A stretch of 64,000 bases of DNA from Allomuricauda sp. (GCA_017795045.1 CP051244.1:2000611-2064610); one strand, 5' to 3'. Numbered from the stretch's first letter, positions 27,220 through 36,065 are shown. The notes: generated from the sequence alone by a model not told the origin. Numbers and translations are program-made.

Positions 27220-28737
27220 ATGAAGTTTTTGTTGGCATTTGTGTATTGTCTTTTTGGAATCAACCTGATTGCTGCCCAATTGAGTTTACCACATTTCTTT
27301 AGTGACCATATGGTCCTTCAAAGGGATAAACCCATTCATTTTTGGGGCAAGGGTAAACCCGATAGGTTGGTGAGTGTAAAGTTCTTCGGTGAAGTGAAAC
27401 AAGTACGAGTGGCCAAGGACTCAACATGGAGTGTCCATTTTAAGGCAAGGGATGCAATCAGTATACCTGGTACCGTTCATTTTTACCAAGGACAAGAGAA
27501 AATTGTTCTATCCAATATGTTGATTGGCGATGTGTGGCTTTGCATAGGACAATCCAATATGGAATGGCCCATGGAAAAGGAGACGCACTTTGAGGAAGAA
27601 CTCAAAAATATTGGCCAAACTTCGTTACGGTTCTACAATCCTACGTATGCGGGGAAGAATGTTTATGGTAGGGTTTTTAGCGATTCCATTGGAAAAAGGT
27701 TACAGATTGATAGGTTTTTTGAGGGCAACTGGCAATTGAGCAACAGCAGCACTGTAAAAACAATGAGTGCGGTAGGCTATTATTTTGGAAAAAAGATAGG
27801 TAAAGAAGAAAAAATACCCATTGGGTTGATCAATTTGGCCATTGGGGGAGCGCCTTTGGAAACCTTCATCAGCCTAACGACCTTAAAAAATGATGTTCGT
27901 TTTTCCGGGAAGGCCAGAAAAGATTGGATACACAACAACAACCTACCTATTTGGGTGCGGGAAAGGGCAACTCAAAATACCAAGACCGCAGCAAATATAC
28001 CTTCCGATAGTTTGGGACCTAACCATGCCTTCAAACCAGGGTTTGCGTATTCCGCAGGAATAGAGCCCATGTTACGCATGCCCATAAAGGGCATAATTTG
28101 GTATCAAGGAGAAAGTAATGCCCAAGAAATTGAGCGGGTTCAGGAATATGCCGATTTGCAAGAACTAATGATTTTGGATTATCGGGAAAAATGGAGAATA
28201 CCCGATTTGCCCTTCTATTGGGTTCAATTATCTTCCATAGATTCAATACAGTACAGATCACAATACTGGCCTCATTTTCGTGATGCGCAACGTAACCTAT
28301 TGGTCCGAATTAAGCATGGTGGAATGGCTGTGTCCAGTGACATTGGGGCGAGGAACGATGTTCATCCCACCAATAAGAAAGATGTGGGGGAGCGTTTGGC
28401 CAGATGGGCCTTAAAAGATGTGTATGGCCATGATGTAATACCTTCGGGACCGCTTCCCAAAAAAGCCATTTATAAAAATGGCCAGGTTATCGTGTCGTTC
28501 AAATATGGCCATGGACTTTCTGTAAGCGGCAGGGAAACCATTAAAGGTTTTTCAGTAGACGGAAAAAGCCCGATAGAAGCTTTTGTTGTGGATGATAACA
28601 TTGTGATACCAGTTTCCGAAAGACCGGATTTTTTGTACTATGGCTGGCAACCGTGGACGGAAGCCAATCTCATCAATTCCGAAAAACTACCAGCGTCGAC
28701 ATTTAAGGTTAAAGTAAAGATTACTGGCCAAGATTGA
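27220..28737 (+). CDS. nanS: Sialate O-acetylesterase (SGNH-type, NanS-like)
   Basis: Removes O-acetyl groups that block sialidase or lyase action on host-type sialic acids. Signal peptide to about residue 20. The nucleophile Ser112 lies in GDVWLCIGQSNMEWPM; a second block GIIWYQGESNAQ and a C-terminal NDVHPTNKKDVGERLARWAL (Asp/His of the triad) complete the sialate O-acetylesterase pattern. The length (505 aa) fits. It is the last gene of the sialidase operon. Acetyl-xylan esterases share the fold, but the context favours sialate. Confidence 0.9.
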   Translation: MKFLLAFVYCLFGINLIAAQLSLPHFFSDHMVLQRDKPIHFWGKGKPDRLVSVKFFGEVKQVRVAKDSTWSVHFKARDAISIPGTVHFYQGQEKIVLSNMLIGDVWLCIGQSNMEWPMEKETHFEEELKNIGQTSLRFYNPTYAGKNVYGRVFSDSIGKRLQIDRFFEGNWQLSNSSTVKTMSAVGYYFGKKIGKEEKIPIGLINLAIGGAPLETFISLTTLKNDVRFSGKARKDWIHNNNLPIWVRERATQNTKTAANIPSDSLGPNHAFKPGFAYSAGIEPMLRMPIKGIIWYQGESNAQEIERVQEYADLQELMILDYREKWRIPDLPFYWVQLSSIDSIQYRSQYWPHFRDAQRNLLVRIKHGGMAVSSDIGARNDVHPTNKKDVGERLARWALKDVYGHDVIPSGPLPKKAIYKNGQVIVSFKYGHGLSVSGRETIKGFSVDGKSPIEAFVVDDNIVIPVSERPDFLYYGWQPWTEANLINSEKLPASTFKVKVKITGQD

Positions 28738-28802
28738 CTTTGTTACAAGAAATCATATAATTTATTGATTTCAAATAGATGAAGGTCGAAGAATGATACG
28801 AA

Positions 28803-28925
28803 GAGACCCAAAAGGCCCCAATTAAAAAAATGGCACTATCTGTCTGATTTATAATTGGCTAGAGATGATTCGTGAATTTTGGAACTCCGACGTTGACATT
28901 TTAAGATTGATGGCCTTACGATCAT
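28803..28925 (+). repeat. Dispersed intergenic repeat, copy 1
   Basis: About 125 nt that recur at 51721-51847 in the same orientation, with few short indels. The 24-nt core at 28881-28904 is identical in both copies. Both copies lie 65-95 nt after the 3' end of an operon. The strand around the core is open for about 20 codons here but has an in-frame stop in the other copy, so it is not a conserved gene. No transposase or clear terminal inverted repeats are seen. Confidence 0.75.
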
Positions 28926-28994
28926 ATGGACCTTAGACTTTCTATTGCCCTATCAATCGGACTCCTTTTTTGGATACTCACCGACACATTTTTT

Positions 28995-29064
28995 CCATTC
29001 GTCTATACTAAACCTTATTTCGACCATGGATTGTATCTTTCCAAAGCTGAAATACATTTTTTTG
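28995..29064 (+). promoter_or_regulatory. Shared regulon promoter, site 1 (signalling operon)
   Basis: CCATTCGTCTATACT (28995-29009), 47 nt, then TTTTTTTG (29057-29064; 7 of 8 match to TAnnTTTG). The first gene starts 30 nt after the box begins. If the LytTR regulator at 34988 binds here, the operon controls itself. Confidence 0.65.
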
Positions 29065-29086
29065 TGTACTGCTAAATTGAATAGAA

Positions 29087-29488
29087 ATGTACATTTTATT
29101 TATAGAGGATGATGCCATTGAGACCATGAAGTTTCAACGAACATTGGCTAAATTGGAATCCAAGCATACCCTGATTGAAGCTAAAAATGGAGAAGAAGCC
29201 CTGGAAATTCTGCAATCCGGAAGATCTTTGCCCGATATCATATTACTTGATCTGAATATGCCCAGAATGAATGGGATCGAGTTTCTGGAAATCCTAAAAC
29301 AGCACGACAAGATAAAGTATTTGCCCACTATAGTGTTGACCACATCAGAAAATAGGGACGACCTGCTGGAATGTTACAAAATTGGGATAGCAGGTTATAT
29401 CATAAAGCCTCTGAAATACGAAGATTATGAGGAAAAACTCAAGACAGTTCTTGAGTATTGGAACATCAATGAATTGGTGAAAGCCTAA
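29087..29488 (+). CDS. Single-domain response regulator (CheY/Rcp1-like)
   Basis: Receiver domain alone, 133 aa, with no output domain. Acidic pocket Glu7-Asp8-Asp9, phospho-acceptor Asp55 in IILLDLNMPRMNG, Thr/Ser at 85-87 and Lys107 in IIKPLKY are all present. It may shuttle phosphate in the relay encoded downstream or bind a kinase directly. The 77-nt gap to the H-NOX gene contains no clear promoter or terminator, so I read it as the first gene of the signalling operon. Confidence 0.92.
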   Translation: MYILFIEDDAIETMKFQRTLAKLESKHTLIEAKNGEEALEILQSGRSLPDIILLDLNMPRMNGIEFLEILKQHDKIKYLPTIVLTTSENRDDLLECYKIGIAGYIIKPLKYEDYEEKLKTVLEYWNINELVKA

Positions 29489-29564
29489 CCAAAATCCGTA
29501 TTTCACAACAAAACTTACCAGTTAGGTAGATATTTTCCTACTTTTAAATCATATTAGCCAGATT

Positions 29565-30110
29565 ATGAAGGGAATAGTTTTTGCCGAGTTTTTGGAAATG
29601 GTCGAGGATCAATATGGTCTCGAGACGGTTGATGCGATCATCGAAGCATCAGATTTGCCTTCTGAGGGTATCTATACCTCCGTGGGGACGTACGAATTCA
29701 ATGAAATGGTTTTGTTGTTGCAAAGCCTGAACAAGAGAGTCAATGTACCCATAGATGATCTTCTGTATGCCTTTGGGCATTATCTGTTCAATAGTTTGGG
29801 AAAAGCACACCCTGAGGTCATTAAAAGTTATACCTCCCCAATTGGTTTATTGTACTCCATTGAGGATCATATCCATGTGCATGTGCAAAAACTCTATCCA
29901 GATGCTGAATTGCCCACTTTCAAGATTTTGGACAAAACAGATACCTCTATCTCTATGGTCTATGTTTCTTCCCGTGGGCTTTATCGATTGGCGCATGGTC
30001 TTATTGAAAAGTGTTTCGAGCATTTCAACGCTTCTTCAACGGTTGCGTTTGAATTGTTGAAAGAAGATGGAACTGAAGTCAAATTTGATGTGGTGCAAAA
30101 TGGAGAATAA
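29565..30110 (+). CDS. H-NOX (HNOB) heme protein, nitric-oxide sensor
   Basis: Binds heme and senses NO (sometimes O2), normally controlling a partner histidine kinase encoded next to it. At 181 aa it is a complete stand-alone domain. The heme-pocket signature YxSxR is present at Tyr133-Ser135-Arg137 (MVYVSSRGLYRLAHGL), and the proximal His is most likely His104 in EDHIHVHVQKLYPD. The N-terminus MKGIVFAEFLEMVED is typical. Its stop overlaps the start of the following kinase, the usual H-NOX/kinase arrangement. Confidence 0.93.
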   Translation: MKGIVFAEFLEMVEDQYGLETVDAIIEASDLPSEGIYTSVGTYEFNEMVLLLQSLNKRVNVPIDDLLYAFGHYLFNSLGKAHPEVIKSYTSPIGLLYSIEDHIHVHVQKLYPDAELPTFKILDKTDTSISMVYVSSRGLYRLAHGLIEKCFEHFNASSTVAFELLKEDGTEVKFDVVQNGE

Positions 30111-32505
30111 TGAGATTGAAGTTTTAAAAAGGGCACTGGAGCGTCAAAAAAAAGCAAGGGTTCAGGCAGAAAAAATACTGGAGGAAAAATCCAAGGAACT
30201 GTATGATACCGCAGAGCATTTAAAACGAGCCAATGCTAGACTGGAAAATTTATTGGATGAAAAGGTAGACGATGTTGACACTGCTTTTCTCAACATCATT
30301 GATCCCTATGTGGTCATGGATTTGGAGTTTAACGTTATCCGAACCAACGAATCCGCCAAGGACTTTCTAGGTTTCGATTACACTAAAGAAAACGTGAACC
30401 TATCCAATTTTGTGCATTCTGATTTTCTTCAATATACCTCCGAGTCTATACAATCTCTTTTGGAAACGGGGATGCTTAAAAACTATAGGGCCAAAATAAT
30501 TTTGCCCAATGGAACCCAAAAGTATGTTCAGATCAATGCCAGTCTTATCCATGATAGAAAAGGTGCTCCCATAGCTGCCCAAGGAATCATCAGGGATATC
30601 ACGCAAGAAAAAGAAATAGAAAGTCTGCTGGGTAAACAGCGAAAACAACTGGATATCATCGTGGAGAACTCTCCTTTGGGCATTGTGCTTCTGGAGCAGG
30701 AAAAGGTGGTCAAGTGCAACAAGGCTATACAGGAAATGTTGGGGTACGATCTGGAAGAGTTGAAAAATCTCAAGATGGAGGATTTATCGCTTTGGCAAGA
30801 TGTGGAAAAATCAAAATCGTTGATGCAGGCAATGGATGCCGGGGAGCTGGATCATTATGCACTGAACAAAAGTTATGTGAGAAAAGATGGCACCAAATTA
30901 ATGGCAAAGACCACGGTAAATGCCGTAAGGACACCAGAAGGTGAGATATCTTACCAAGTGGCCATCGTTGAGGATATCACTAAAGAGCTCCAAGCCAAAC
31001 TCCAGTTAAAAGAGTCAGAAAATAGGCTGGCCACCCTTATCAAAAATTTGGAAATGGCCGTTTTATTGGAAGATGAGGATAGAAACATAGCGCTCACCAA
31101 TAAAAAGTTCTGTGAGATGTTTGGCATTCCAGTTCCTCCCGAAGATATGATCGGAGTGGATTGCGCCAATACTGCGGAGCAGACCAAAGGTTACTTTAAA
31201 AACCCAGATCACTTTGTAGGGCGGATAGCCGAAGTCCTGAAAAATAAGAAAACCGTACTCGCCGATGAACTCGAGATGGTGGATGGTAGAATTTTGGAAC
31301 GTGATTATATACCTGTGGTCAGTGAAGGAGTTTACAAAGGTCATTTATGGACCTACAGGGATGTGACCTTAAAAAGAACATTTAAAAGGAACCTTCAGGC
31401 AGAAAAAGACAAATACAGCGGAATCATTGCCAATATGAACCTTGGGCTTATTGAAGTGGGTATCGATGACCGTATTCAAATGGTAAACCAAAGCTTTTGT
31501 GCCATGAGTGGGTTCAGTGAAAACGAGTTGCTGGGGAAAAGTGTCATGGATTTAAGGACTCTGGACAATGAACCGGTAATTGACCAAAAAAGCTTGCAAG
31601 AATTAAAGAAGGGACATGAATCAACAGAGGTATGTGTCTTGAGCAAAGAGGGGGAGCCTAGATTTTGGTTGGTCAGTGCCGCCCCTAGGTTTGACGATAC
31701 AGAGGAACATATTGGTTCCATTGGCATCCATTTGGATATCACCGAGCACAAAAAGTTACAGCTCGAGAAGGAAAAATTGCTGTCCAAATTAGAATCCAGC
31801 AACCAAAGTCTTAAGGAATATGCCTATGTAGTGTCCCATGATTTAAAATCCCCATTGCGCAGTATTGAGGCCTTGGCCAGTTGGCTTAGCAACGATTATG
31901 GCGATACCTTGGGAGATCAAGGGAAGGAATACTTGGGACATATTCAAGATAAGATTGAATCCATGGAAAACCTGATCAGTGGAATTTTGGCTTATTCCAC
32001 AGCCAATACTTCAGAACTCAACAATACAAAAATAGACCTACACGAGGTGGTTATGGAAGTTTTGGACAGTATCTATATTCCCGACCATGTCAAAGTAGTG
32101 TCACCAAAAAGATTGCCACAGATCATTGCGGATAGAACCAAAATGCACCAGCTCTTCCAGAATATCATCTCCAATGCAGCGGTACATATTGAAAAGAGAA
32201 AGGGAGTTGTGGAGGTCTTGTTCCATGATCGAATGGACTATTGGGAATTTTGCATCAAAGATAACGGTGTAGGGATTCCCAAAAAGTATCACGAGAAAAT
32301 CTTTGACATTTTCCAATCGGCCAGCAATGACAAAAAATCAACAGGAATTGGGCTATCCATTGTCAAGAAGATCATTGATCGCTATAATGGCAATGTTTGG
32401 ATAGAGAGTGAGGAAGGAAAGGGAACCGATTTTTACTTTACCATAGAAAAACAAACCGTACAAACCAATTATCATGAAGATACTGCAAGCGAAAAAGTCG
32501 GTTGA
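30100..32505 (+). CDS. Cytoplasmic multi-PAS histidine kinase, likely H-NOX partner
   Basis: Sensor kinase without membrane segments. An N-terminal coiled coil (about 1-60, ALERQKKARVQAEKILEEKSKEL) is followed by four PAS-like domains (starting near 60, 190, 305 and 440), a HisKA domain with phospho-His at about 580 (YVVSHDLKSPLRSIE) and a HATPase domain with N-box NIISNAA, DNGVGIPKKY and STGIGLSIVKKI. No receiver is attached, so phosphate must go to a separate Hpt or receiver protein. I chose the ATG giving MENNEIEVLKRAL; an in-frame start at 30067 would overlap H-NOX by 44 nt. Direct control by H-NOX is inferred from coupling. Confidence 0.9.
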   Translation: MENNEIEVLKRALERQKKARVQAEKILEEKSKELYDTAEHLKRANARLENLLDEKVDDVDTAFLNIIDPYVVMDLEFNVIRTNESAKDFLGFDYTKENVNLSNFVHSDFLQYTSESIQSLLETGMLKNYRAKIILPNGTQKYVQINASLIHDRKGAPIAAQGIIRDITQEKEIESLLGKQRKQLDIIVENSPLGIVLLEQEKVVKCNKAIQEMLGYDLEELKNLKMEDLSLWQDVEKSKSLMQAMDAGELDHYALNKSYVRKDGTKLMAKTTVNAVRTPEGEISYQVAIVEDITKELQAKLQLKESENRLATLIKNLEMAVLLEDEDRNIALTNKKFCEMFGIPVPPEDMIGVDCANTAEQTKGYFKNPDHFVGRIAEVLKNKKTVLADELEMVDGRILERDYIPVVSEGVYKGHLWTYRDVTLKRTFKRNLQAEKDKYSGIIANMNLGLIEVGIDDRIQMVNQSFCAMSGFSENELLGKSVMDLRTLDNEPVIDQKSLQELKKGHESTEVCVLSKEGEPRFWLVSAAPRFDDTEEHIGSIGIHLDITEHKKLQLEKEKLLSKLESSNQSLKEYAYVVSHDLKSPLRSIEALASWLSNDYGDTLGDQGKEYLGHIQDKIESMENLISGILAYSTANTSELNNTKIDLHEVVMEVLDSIYIPDHVKVVSPKRLPQIIADRTKMHQLFQNIISNAAVHIEKRKGVVEVLFHDRMDYWEFCIKDNGVGIPKKYHEKIFDIFQSASNDKKSTGIGLSIVKKIIDRYNGNVWIESEEGKGTDFYFTIEKQTVQTNYHEDTASEKVG

Positions 32506-33604
32506 TGCTGAATTTGTCTTCACTTCCCAAAAGGAAGACCTAAAAGAACCTTTGGTATTGGTGTTTGGTAATAGGTTTATGCTCGAGGATACAAAGCTGT
32601 TTGATGAGATAAGGAACTTATTCCCGGACGGACATATTGTTTTTGGTTCGACCTCTGGGGAGATCATGGGACATAGGGTATTGGATGGAACCGTAACACT
32701 TACGGCCATTGAATTTGAAAAAGGGCATTTTTTGATAAAAAACAAAAACGTATCCGAATTCAACAATAATGCTATTGCTTTGGGTGAGAGCCTTTCCAAA
32801 GAAATTCCAATCGAAGGGTTAAAACATATTTTTGTGGTTTCGGAAGGAAGTAATGTCAATGGCAGTGATCTTATAACCGGTTTGGAAGAAGGAGGTAGTG
32901 GTATCACGGGACTTTCCGGGGGCCTTTGCGGGGATGACGACCGTTTTGAAGTTACCCTGTCCTCCTACAACGAACCCCCAAAGGAAGGGGAAGTGATCGC
33001 CATTGGCTTTTATGGGGAATCCTTGGAGGTTACCTGTGCCAATTATGGGGGTTGGATTCCTTTTGGACCGGAGCGACTGATTACCAAATCACAAAAAAAT
33101 GTGCTGTTCGAGTTGGACGGAAAGCCGGCATTGGATCTCTACAAAAGATATCTGGGGGATAAGTCGGACGAACTGCCCAAGTCCGCCCTACTGTACCCCT
33201 TAAGTGTGCGGACCCATGACGGACAGGCCATTGTTAGAACCATTTTGAACATTGACGAGGAAAGGAATGCCATGATATTGGCTGGTGATGTACCGGAAGG
33301 CTCCAAAGTACAGTTGATGATGGCAACCGTGGATGATATTGCCAGTGGCGCCAAATCAGCGGCAAAATTGGCCATAGAGGGTAGAAATACCGATACCCAG
33401 TTGGCATTGCTGATAAGTTGTGTGGGAAGGAAATTGGTGATGGATCAACGTACCGAGGAAGAAATAGAGGAAGTGGTCCATGTGATTGGGGATACCGCGG
33501 TGGTCTCAGGCTTTTATTCCTATGGCGAAATGGCTCCTTTTGCAGGACAAAGCTCCTGCAAACTCCATAATCAAACCATGACACTTACCTTATTCAGTGA
33601 ATGA
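32474..33604 (+). CDS. FIST-domain sensory protein (NosP-like)
   Basis: FIST N and C domains make up the whole 376 aa. N-terminal blocks include LVLVFGNRFMLED and GHIVFGSTSGEIMG; the C-terminal FIST_C block ends GFYSYGEMAPFAGQSSCKLHNQTMT. FIST proteins are predicted small-molecule sensors, and those called NosP in several Proteobacteria bind heme and NO and regulate a neighbouring kinase. I see no sequence feature that proves heme binding here. The gene overlaps the upstream kinase by 32 nt and the downstream kinase by 4 nt (ATGA), so it is translationally coupled to both. Confidence 0.88.
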   Translation: MKILQAKKSVDAEFVFTSQKEDLKEPLVLVFGNRFMLEDTKLFDEIRNLFPDGHIVFGSTSGEIMGHRVLDGTVTLTAIEFEKGHFLIKNKNVSEFNNNAIALGESLSKEIPIEGLKHIFVVSEGSNVNGSDLITGLEEGGSGITGLSGGLCGDDDRFEVTLSSYNEPPKEGEVIAIGFYGESLEVTCANYGGWIPFGPERLITKSQKNVLFELDGKPALDLYKRYLGDKSDELPKSALLYPLSVRTHDGQAIVRTILNIDEERNAMILAGDVPEGSKVQLMMATVDDIASGAKSAAKLAIEGRNTDTQLALLISCVGRKLVMDQRTEEEIEEVVHVIGDTAVVSGFYSYGEMAPFAGQSSCKLHNQTMTLTLFSE

Positions 33605-34668
33605 TGCATAGTCTCCTCAAAAGACAACTCAATAAATTTTTACCGGAATCCTTATCCGGGGATACCTCCTTGCAGGAACTTTTTGAGGCCATTGGAAAGT
33701 CGTATGGGAATTATGATGAAAAGTTACAGATGCTCCAACGGGCCACTACTATTAGTTCCGAGGAACTCTATGATGCCAACCGCGAACTGGAAAAGGAAAC
33801 CCTCAGGCAGCAACAGGTACTAAAATCATTGGAAGACGCCCTGACCGCATTACAGGCCAACTTTGAAGGAGAAGAACCGAACAATTTAACGGACAAGGAC
33901 TTTGATGCCGAAAGATTGGCCAAGCATATCGGTGAACTGGCACAACAGGTGACCGAAATGGGTATGGAAAAAGATAGATTGCTGAAAAGCCTTGAAAATC
34001 AGAACGAGTCGTTGAACAGTTATGCCCATGTGGTATCCCACGACTTAAAGTCCCCCATAAGAAATATTAGTGCCCTGATTTCTTGGATCAGTGAAGATGA
34101 AAAGGAAATACTTTCCAAGCAAAGCCAGCAAAACCTTGTGTTGGCTCTTCAGAATTTGGAAAAGATGGACAAACTCATTTCGGGCATATTAAAACACGCA
34201 ACGCTGGAAAACAAGAGTACCTCTTTGGTGATCTTTGATTTGGGAGAAGTGGTAAATGATATTCAAAGGACCATTTATGTTCCCGATAACATTGCATTTC
34301 AAATCCCTGAGGACCTCCCAAAGCTGTACTACGACAAATACAGAATTGAGCAGCTTTTCATGAATTTGATGACCAACGCGGTTGCTGCCATAGAGACGAG
34401 GAAAAAAGGGGTCATTCGGATTGACTTTACCGATAAAGGAGACTACTGGTACTTTGCCGTTGCGGACAATGGTAAGGGGATTCCAACAAAACACCGAACG
34501 GACATTTTTGAAATGTTCAATAAACTGGAGAGTGATGCCATGGCCACAGGCATTGGCCTGGCCTTGGTAAAGAAGATTATTGAGCAGTACAATGGTAATA
34601 TATGGGTGGAAAGTGTGGAGGGAATGGGAAGCACATTTCACTTTACCCTTAAAAAATCAAAACAATGA
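33601..34668 (+). CDS. Cytoplasmic histidine kinase, likely FIST partner (NahK-like)
   Basis: Soluble kinase of 355 aa. The N-terminal part (about 1-130) is helical, with coiled-coil stretches and a segment LYDANRELEKETLRQQQ as found in kinases paired with FIST proteins. HisKA with phospho-His147 (HVVSHDLKSPIRNI); HATPase with NLMTNAVAAI, DNGKGIPTKH and ATGIGLALVKKI. It lacks PAS and receiver domains, so sensing is probably delegated to the FIST protein. It overlaps the FIST and Hpt genes by 4 nt on each side. Confidence 0.9.
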   Translation: MMHSLLKRQLNKFLPESLSGDTSLQELFEAIGKSYGNYDEKLQMLQRATTISSEELYDANRELEKETLRQQQVLKSLEDALTALQANFEGEEPNNLTDKDFDAERLAKHIGELAQQVTEMGMEKDRLLKSLENQNESLNSYAHVVSHDLKSPIRNISALISWISEDEKEILSKQSQQNLVLALQNLEKMDKLISGILKHATLENKSTSLVIFDLGEVVNDIQRTIYVPDNIAFQIPEDLPKLYYDKYRIEQLFMNLMTNAVAAIETRKKGVIRIDFTDKGDYWYFAVADNGKGIPTKHRTDIFEMFNKLESDAMATGIGLALVKKIIEQYNGNIWVESVEGMGSTFHFTLKKSKQ

Positions 34669-34985
34669 AAGAGGTACCCAACTTGAAGTATTTGGATGAG
34701 CTGGCTGGCAATGATGAAATCTTTCGTAAGAAATTTATTGGTATATTGAAGGAAGAATTTCCTAGAGAGGTTCATCAATATGTAGGTAATATTAAGGCAT
34801 CATGTTTTAAGGAAGCTTCTCTGGATGTTCATAAAATCAAACACAAAATCAATGTTCTTGGGCTTAACGGCACACATCAACTTGCCGTTGTACATGAAGC
34901 GGAACTTCGTAAAGGGGAAAACTTCCATCATGATGAATTCATGATGGCCCTTAAAGGCATAGAATCATACCTAAAAACCATTTGA
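34665..34985 (+). CDS. Hpt phosphotransfer protein
   Basis: A small helical protein of 106 aa. The histidine-phosphotransfer motif is DVHKIKHKINVLGL, where His56 is the likely phosphate acceptor (compare aHxLKg). It would collect phosphate from one or both kinases and pass it to the LytTR regulator next door and perhaps to the single-domain receiver at the operon start. This is the only Hpt in the cluster, so it is the likely point where the two sensor branches meet. Confidence 0.82.
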   Translation: MKEVPNLKYLDELAGNDEIFRKKFIGILKEEFPREVHQYVGNIKASCFKEASLDVHKIKHKINVLGLNGTHQLAVVHEAELRKGENFHHDEFMMALKGIESYLKTI

Positions 34986-34987
34986 AT

Positions 34988-35698
34988 ATGAATTGTATCA
35001 TAGTTGATGACGAAGCCGCAGCCAGGGTTATTGTTTCCCAGCTGTGCTCAAAGGTTCCTGAGTTGGATGTTGTTGAAGAATTTGACAACGCCATTGAGGC
35101 CATTAAGTTTTTAAATCAACATGAGGTGGACATTATTTTTTTGGACATCCATATGCCGGGCTTTACGGGAATAGATTTTGTACAGACCCTGAAGAATCCG
35201 ACCAAAATTGTAATGACTACCTCTGATACGGATTTTGCCATTGCATCCTATGAATACGAGGCTATTGTGGATTATTTGGTTAAGCCCATTACTCCGGAAA
35301 GATTTGAGAAATGTATTCAAAAAGTGAAGAACAGTATCGCCGTACGGCCTCAAGGCGGGGAGAATGTGGACCCGGAAAATACGGTTGGCGAAGACCTGTA
35401 CATCAATATTGATCGCAGGCTCATCAAGCTAAAGTACAATGAAATATTGCTTATTGAGGCCAAAGGGGACTACATCAATATAAAAACAGAGAACAAGGAT
35501 TATTTGGTACACACCACCTTGAAGAAAATCCATGACAAACTCCCAGAGGAAAAGTTTTTACAGATCCATCGTTCCTATATCATCAATTTCAGTAAGATCA
35601 TTGATATAGAGGACAACAGCGTCCTTATCGAGAAGAGCGTGGTGCCCATTAGCAGATCCAACCGTCCTGAGTTGATGCGGCGTTTGAACCTTCTATGA
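34988..35698 (+). CDS. LytTR-family response regulator, output of the relay
   Basis: Receiver domain (Asp7, Asp8; phospho-Asp53 in IIFLDIHMPGFTG; Lys near KPITPERF) joined to a C-terminal LytTR DNA-binding domain (about 135-237: DLYINIDRRLIKLKYNEILLIEAKGDYINI ... EEKFLQIHRSYIINFSKI). I start at the ATG giving MNCIIVDDEA; a TTG 6 nt upstream overlaps the Hpt stop. LytTR proteins bind direct repeats about 21 bp apart. A matching motif occurs at six promoters in this window, including that of this operon, so I propose this protein as the regulator; the assignment is inference. Confidence 0.92.
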   Translation: MNCIIVDDEAAARVIVSQLCSKVPELDVVEEFDNAIEAIKFLNQHEVDIIFLDIHMPGFTGIDFVQTLKNPTKIVMTTSDTDFAIASYEYEAIVDYLVKPITPERFEKCIQKVKNSIAVRPQGGENVDPENTVGEDLYINIDRRLIKLKYNEILLIEAKGDYINIKTENKDYLVHTTLKKIHDKLPEEKFLQIHRSYIINFSKIIDIEDNSVLIEKSVVPISRSNRPELMRRLNLL

Positions 35699-35718
35699 GG
35701 TTGACCTTTGCAAAGTTT

Positions 35719-35788
35719 CAATTGGCCTACACTTTTTTTGGGTTCGCCGTCTCATATAAATTTCTTTGATAGGTGAGGGATAGATTTG
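35719..35788 (+). promoter_or_regulatory. Shared regulon promoter, site 2 (small membrane peptide gene)
   Basis: CAATTGGCCTACACT (35719-35733), 47 nt, then a perfect -7 box TAGATTTG (35781-35788). The half GCCTACACT has a degenerate second copy GCCGTCTCA 21 nt later. The left half of the 15-mer is the weakest of the six. Confidence 0.6.
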
Positions 35789-35816
35789 TAGAAGTACTAA
35801 TCCTAAATCTTTAAAT

Positions 35817-35927
35817 ATGAGAAATTCTTTACACTTAAGTAATATACTAAAAGCATTGACCTTGGCCAAGATGGGCATATTGTATTTGGTGGTATTGGGT
35901 ATCGTATACCATTTTAATTTACTGTGA
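35817..35927 (+). CDS. Putative 36-aa membrane peptide
   Basis: ATG to TGA with 36 codons: a basic start (MRNSLHLSNILKALTLAKMG) followed by one hydrophobic segment (ILYLVVLGIVYHFNLL). It has its own perfect -7 box 36 nt upstream and a strong terminator 25 nt downstream, so the transcript appears to exist only for this short stretch. It lies directly after the LytTR gene. Function unknown; a small membrane regulator is possible. The alternative is a short non-coding RNA from the same unit. Confidence 0.5.
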   Translation: MRNSLHLSNILKALTLAKMGILYLVVLGIVYHFNLL

Positions 35928-35951
35928 AATTGGCCGTGGATAGATAAAGAG

Positions 35952-35974
35952 ACACCCTATAAGGGTGTTTTTTT
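35952..35974 (+). terminator. Terminator of the small-peptide transcript
   Basis: Perfect 7-bp stem ACACCCT/AGGGTGT with a 3-nt loop and seven T. Confidence 0.88.
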
Positions 35975-35995
35975 ATGCTTGTCCCTTTGTTGAAT

Positions 35996-36065
35996 TCATC
36001 CGTCTACAGAAAAAATTCATTCACCGAAGCTGCTTCCTATTTTAAGGCTGAAATCATCAATTTTG
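35996..36065 (+). promoter_or_regulatory. Shared regulon promoter, site 3 (DUF4114 gene)
   Basis: TCATCCGTCTACAGA (35996-36010), 47 nt, then CAATTTTG (36058-36065; 7 of 8 match to TAnnTTTG). The coding start is 31 nt after the box begins. The spacing supports 36089 as the start rather than a longer ORF. Confidence 0.6.

Noticed and set aside
28863..28926. Possible short peptide reading through the repeat core
   Set aside because: The corresponding frame has a stop just before the core in the second copy, so coding is not conserved.
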